From assembly GCA_900128585.1 (NCBI GenBank), contig LT642404.1, forward strand, positions 1-19,356: a stretch of 19,356 nucleotides of DNA. The letters are read 5' to 3'. The position numbers were made by a program, and so were the translations under genes. Positions 16,479 to 19,356 of the stretch are shown piece by piece; position 1 is the first letter of the stretch; the number at the start of each line of letters is the position of its first letter. Origin of the DNA: Stramenopiles sp. TOSAG23-3 (lineage: Eukaryota; Sar). The notes under the pieces were generated by a model, which saw only the letters and a list, made by a program, of their open reading frames with translations, made no database searches and had not been told where the DNA came from.

Positions 16479-19211
16479 TCAAGATTTTCTCGGCGATGTG
16501 GTGGAGCCACTGCGCTCTCTTTCGTTCGCGGGAAAGGAGTACTGACCGACGCTTTCACGCCTTTTCCGTGGGCTAGGAGGCCGTGATGGCAAATCGACGG
16601 TTTCCCCAGGCTTGGCCACCGCGATCGACAATTGCCAGCTTCCTCGGCCGGCTAAACTAACACTGACCTTCATGATAGTGTGTTCTGGTGTCTCCACGTT
16701 TTCAACGATTGTCGCGGAGCACTTCGGGGATGTATTGGCATAGTCAACGCCGCAATTGTTCCTGTGCGGAAGGACAACCCAAAGAAGCCCGTTAAGGACA
16801 GAAATGTGGTGGCCACGAATGACCAGACGTCGGGTACTTTCGTCGTACTTGCCACTGAGCCTGCCATCGCTCATACCCAGCAGCGTGAACGAGTTCCCGA
16901 CCAGCGCAGGGAATAGAGACTGCTCCGTCGCAATGGTCGCGCATACCCCATGTGGCGCAATGGTGACACGCGAATCTTCTAGTAGGGTTTGGCCCCAGAA
17001 ATCAAACAGGTAATGAGAGCTTGTCCATGGCGCACCCGCGCGTTTCTGCTCCAGGATGAGATGGAATTCCTTCCCCATCGCACGGGAAACTTTGTACGCC
17101 GACCAGTTTATGAACGCAATCAAGGAACTGTCCCCGCTTTCTTCGGCCTTGCAGACGAACGTCCTAGGATAACGGTCGCGCATGGGCTCAAGGGCAGCCC
17201 CGCGGACGCTGCTAGACGGTGGCATTATTCGCTGGGCCAAGGCCAACCGATCCATCGACATATTCGTCAGGTCGTCAGAAAGCACGATTAGCCCACCGGT
17301 CATCCCGAAAAGGGTGACTTGCGTGGTCACCTCGTCCACCGTCAAACCCGTGTTGCGCGAACGGGCAATAATGCAGTCCGGGTCGTTCAACCACCAAATT
17401 CCGTGAAGAAAGTTGCGACTGCAGTTGCTCAGCAGTGCAAGCTGGGTGCAAGGGACGCCTTCCCCCTTTGCAAATATGCTTTCCAAAGCATTTGGCCCCC
17501 AGCGGTCTGCGACATCGTTGGAGACCCGCATCGCATCCACGTACCCCAAGGAAGGAGCCAGCGGTGCCCCGCACCCCAGAATAAAACCGTCCGGGCCGAC
17601 CGCCTTCCGGATGATCTCAAGGCCTTTTCTGTAAGCCTCGCACCTGGAAAGATCGTCGTTGTGCCGTACCCCGTCCCGGATACCGGCAATCAGATAGTCC
17701 AATTTGAAGTAACTGAACCCAAACTCCCTGAGCGTTTCAAACGTAGTCTTAAGCCATTCTTGCACTTCCGGGTGGGTCAAGTCTATCGCATACGTGTAAG
17801 AATCTTCGTGCCAGTTCGGGTTAAAGTGAAACACCATCCCCTTCCCGCTTGAATTCTTGATAAGCCAATCCGGGTGCCGTTTGTAAATCGTCGAGCTGTG
17901 CCCTGCCAGGAACGGGGCGACCCAGATCCCTGCCTTGAAGCCATGGGCTTGGATGTGCTTTGCTACTGCCTTTAGGCCGTGGGGAAACTTTCTGTTGCAC
18001 GACAGCCAGTCCCCAATAGCCGCCTGGTACCCGTCATCAAGTTGCACGTACTCAACCCCAAGTTCTGGGTGGGATGCCAGAAGCTCTACGTTCCTCAGGA
18101 TATCGCTCTCCTTCACGTCCCCGTACAGCTCGTACCACGAGCACCAGCCGACGGGGCTACGGGTATCCAACACGGGCATCTTGCGCTCACTTTGCTCCAC
18201 ACACAGGCGGGCGTACTTTTCAAACACTCCGGTAGTCTGGCCCTTCATCAAAACGAGCGATTCCATTCCCAGCCCATTCTTATCGGTGACAGCACGGCCG
18301 TTATAGTCTAGCAAACAGGAAACGGCCCGCTCGCCCCTTTTAAAGTAAATTGACCCGAGGGCGATGTTGCTAGACAAAAACCCAGAGACGAAGGCAATGT
18401 CACTATCAGAATGTTGGAATGCACTGAAGTGCTCGGATATCAGCACGTCGGATTTTCCCCAGACGGGAGAGTCCACATTGTGCATCATGGAACTTATGAA
18501 CCTGTTCAAATATGGCAAGTTAAACATTGCGTACTGCTGCTTGCTTGTCGTTTGAATCGGCCCGGTGGGTGCCCAGCTCTGGAAGCCATTCTGGTACATG
18601 AGAACATTATGTAGGGACGCAAACGACGCCCCCGACCCAAAAGAGAATTTGTACTCAATGGAGTGCAGAATTATTTTTTTACCTTTGTTCGGGGTCTTCA
18701 GTCGAACGTTCGCAGAAACGCAAACGCTGGTGGACGATGGGGCAAGCAGGAGGCTCACGAGGACAAGGTCGTTCGAAAACTCAACCGTGGTCCCAGCCTT
18801 TCCAGATTTTATCTTCTTGTCCGCCGCCACCGTCAAGCTCAAGATACACTTGGGCGCATTTCTCGTTTCTTTCTTGTCTTTTCCCACGACGCTGTACGTG
18901 CACGTCACGCTCATAGGCACGGAGTGAGGGACCAGTCCTTCCACTTCAACCGAACCGCCTTTTGTGTACACCTTCAGCGGCGTGTTTTCGTCCGACCATA
19001 CGCCAACGAAACTCTCCCCACGATTCCTCCGCGTTTGAATCCGACCTTCATCACTCACGCGAGGTGTTTCTGGCGCATTGCTGTACCGAACATAGGACAT
19101 GACCACAGAAATCGCAACAACCAAGACGCCTATCCATAGCTCCACCGTGTACAAGTTCGGTATTATGTACGTCTCCACCAAGGCTCTGGCCGGCCCATAT
19201 ATATGTTCCAT
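16479..19211 (-). CDS. GH36-family alpha-galactosidase-like glycosidase with N-terminal membrane anchor, 910 residues
   Basis: Predicted retaining alpha-galactosidase (GH36/melibiase type). I chose the first ATG (19211-19209); the open frame extends 8 codons upstream but only to a TTG. Residues about 24-41 are hydrophobic (WIGVLVVAISVVMSYV) and form a single membrane anchor. A beta-rich N-terminal domain (about 60-340) precedes the barrel. The barrel starts at VGWCSWYELYGDV (about 354) and continues with VEYVQLDDGYQ (386-396) and GIWVAPFLAG. The likely nucleophile is D505 in FKLDYL and the likely acid/base is D566 in RVSNDVADRWG. A typical WWLNDPDC motif follows near 606. Five N-glycosylation sequons (N453, N596, N650, N702, N826) suit a luminal or extracellular domain. 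The C-terminus is Ser/Pro/Arg-rich (RPPSPRKRR). Substrate could be raffinose-type sugars or galactolipids; raffinose synthases are related, so the activity is uncertain. Confidence 0.9.
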   Translation of the reverse strand: MEHIYGPARALVETYIIPNLYTVELWIGVLVVAISVVMSYVRYSNAPETPRVSDEGRIQTRRNRGESFVGVWSDENTPLKVYTKGGSVEVEGLVPHSVPMSVTCTYSVVGKDKKETRNAPKCILSLTVAADKKIKSGKAGTTVEFSNDLVLVSLLLAPSSTSVCVSANVRLKTPNKGKKIILHSIEYKFSFGSGASFASLHNVLMYQNGFQSWAPTGPIQTTSKQQYAMFNLPYLNRFISSMMHNVDSPVWGKSDVLISEHFSAFQHSDSDIAFVSGFLSSNIALGSIYFKRGERAVSCLLDYNGRAVTDKNGLGMESLVLMKGQTTGVFEKYARLCVEQSERKMPVLDTRSPVGWCSWYELYGDVKESDILRNVELLASHPELGVEYVQLDDGYQAAIGDWLSCNRKFPHGLKAVAKHIQAHGFKAGIWVAPFLAGHSSTIYKRHPDWLIKNSSGKGMVFHFNPNWHEDSYTYAIDLTHPEVQEWLKTTFETLREFGFSYFKLDYLIAGIRDGVRHNDDLSRCEAYRKGLEIIRKAVGPDGFILGCGAPLAPSLGYVDAMRVSNDVADRWGPNALESIFAKGEGVPCTQLALLSNCSRNFLHGIWWLNDPDCIIARSRNTGLTVDEVTTQVTLFGMTGGLIVLSDDLTNMSMDRLALAQRIMPPSSSVRGAALEPMRDRYPRTFVCKAEESGDSSLIAFINWSAYKVSRAMGKEFHLILEQKRAGAPWTSSHYLFDFWGQTLLEDSRVTIAPHGVCATIATEQSLFPALVGNSFTLLGMSDGRLSGKYDESTRRLVIRGHHISVLNGLLWVVLPHRNNCGVDYANTSPKCSATIVENVETPEHTIMKVSVSLAGRGSWQLSIAVAKPGETVDLPSRPPSPRKRRESVGQYSFPANERERSGSTTSPRKS

Positions 19212-19277
19212 TGCTGTAGGTAGCACTGGCCGCAACGCACTAACTAAACTGAAACTGAATCGAAATCAAACTCAAAC

Positions 19278-19343
19278 AAACAATATCTATATATTAACAC
19301 TTGTCGCCAATCTTCAATCGTCGCACAATAATTCGATGAAATT
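19278..19343 (-). repeat. Right copy of a perfect 66-bp inverted repeat, upstream of GH36
   Basis: This is the exact reverse complement of 12948-13013. It ends 66 bp upstream of the GH36 ATG and 13 bp from the right edge of the window. Its 66 bases show no mismatch with the other copy, while flanks on both sides are unrelated. The four mismatches in the next seven bases on the inner side are all transitions, which may be chance. Confidence 0.95.
19288..19294 (-). promoter_or_regulatory. Candidate TATA-like element of the GH36 gene
   Basis: ATATATA on the minus strand, 77-83 bases upstream of the GH36 ATG and inside the right inverted-repeat copy. A start site about 30 bases downstream would leave a 5' UTR of roughly 50 bases. 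The motif is short in AT-rich DNA, so this is tentative. Confidence 0.3.
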
Positions 19344-19356
19344 CTATCCATGATGA

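Noticed and set aside
13100-19211. The Lon and GH36 coding regions are both exactly 2733 bp
   Set aside because: The proteins are unrelated, so the equal length is coincidence.
19212-19235. An 8-codon N-terminal extension of the GH36 protein
   Set aside because: It would need a TTG start; the first ATG is at 19211.
12940-19350. Reading the 66-bp inverted repeats as ends of a classical DNA transposon
   Set aside because: There is no transposase between them, no target-site duplication beside them, and the cargo is a normal mitochondrial protease and a glycosidase. I keep it only as one of several possibilities.

Overview
The window reads as nuclear DNA of a flagellated or ciliated, intron-poor unicellular eukaryote. 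Three things point this way. There is an axonemal dynein heavy chain, found only in organisms that build cilia. There is a Lon protease with a mitochondrial-type leader. The gene layout is eukaryotic: single genes on both strands, AT-rich spacers with microsatellites, AATAAA-like signals and no ribosome binding sites. All five genes read as single uninterrupted frames and together cover about 80% of the window. I cannot assign the lineage from sequence alone; a small alga or other protist is the best guess.

Layout from left to right. (1) Positions 1-7963, minus strand: the first 2654 residues of an outer-arm-type axonemal dynein heavy chain, from the initiator Met through tail, linker, AAA1, AAA2 and into AAA3, cut by the left edge. 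(2) 7964-9829: a 1.9-kb head-to-head spacer with several simple repeats. (3) 9830-11242, plus strand: a 470-residue coiled-coil protein of unknown identity, divergent from the dynein. (4) 11322-11996, minus: a 224-residue RING-finger protein ending in a CAAX-like tetrapeptide, convergent with the coiled-coil gene. (5) 11997-13099: a low-complexity AT-rich spacer. (6) 13100-15832, minus: a complete mitochondrial-type Lon protease of 910 residues. (7) 15833-16478: an AT-rich spacer. (8) 16479-19211, minus: a complete GH36-type alpha-galactosidase with an N-terminal membrane anchor. (9) The last 145 bases are the upstream region of that gene.

The most unusual structure is a perfect 66-bp inverted repeat. 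One copy lies 86 bp beyond the Lon stop (12948-13013). The other lies 66 bp upstream of the GH36 start (19278-19343). Together they bracket the Lon-GH36 block of about 6.3 kb. The GH36-proximal copy carries a TATA-like stretch and may be part of that gene's promoter. The other copy would then be a mirrored duplicate pointing into the 3' end of Lon. The genes do not form an evident pathway. Only the dynein and the divergent coiled-coil gene suggest a common process, motility, and that link is an inference from arrangement.
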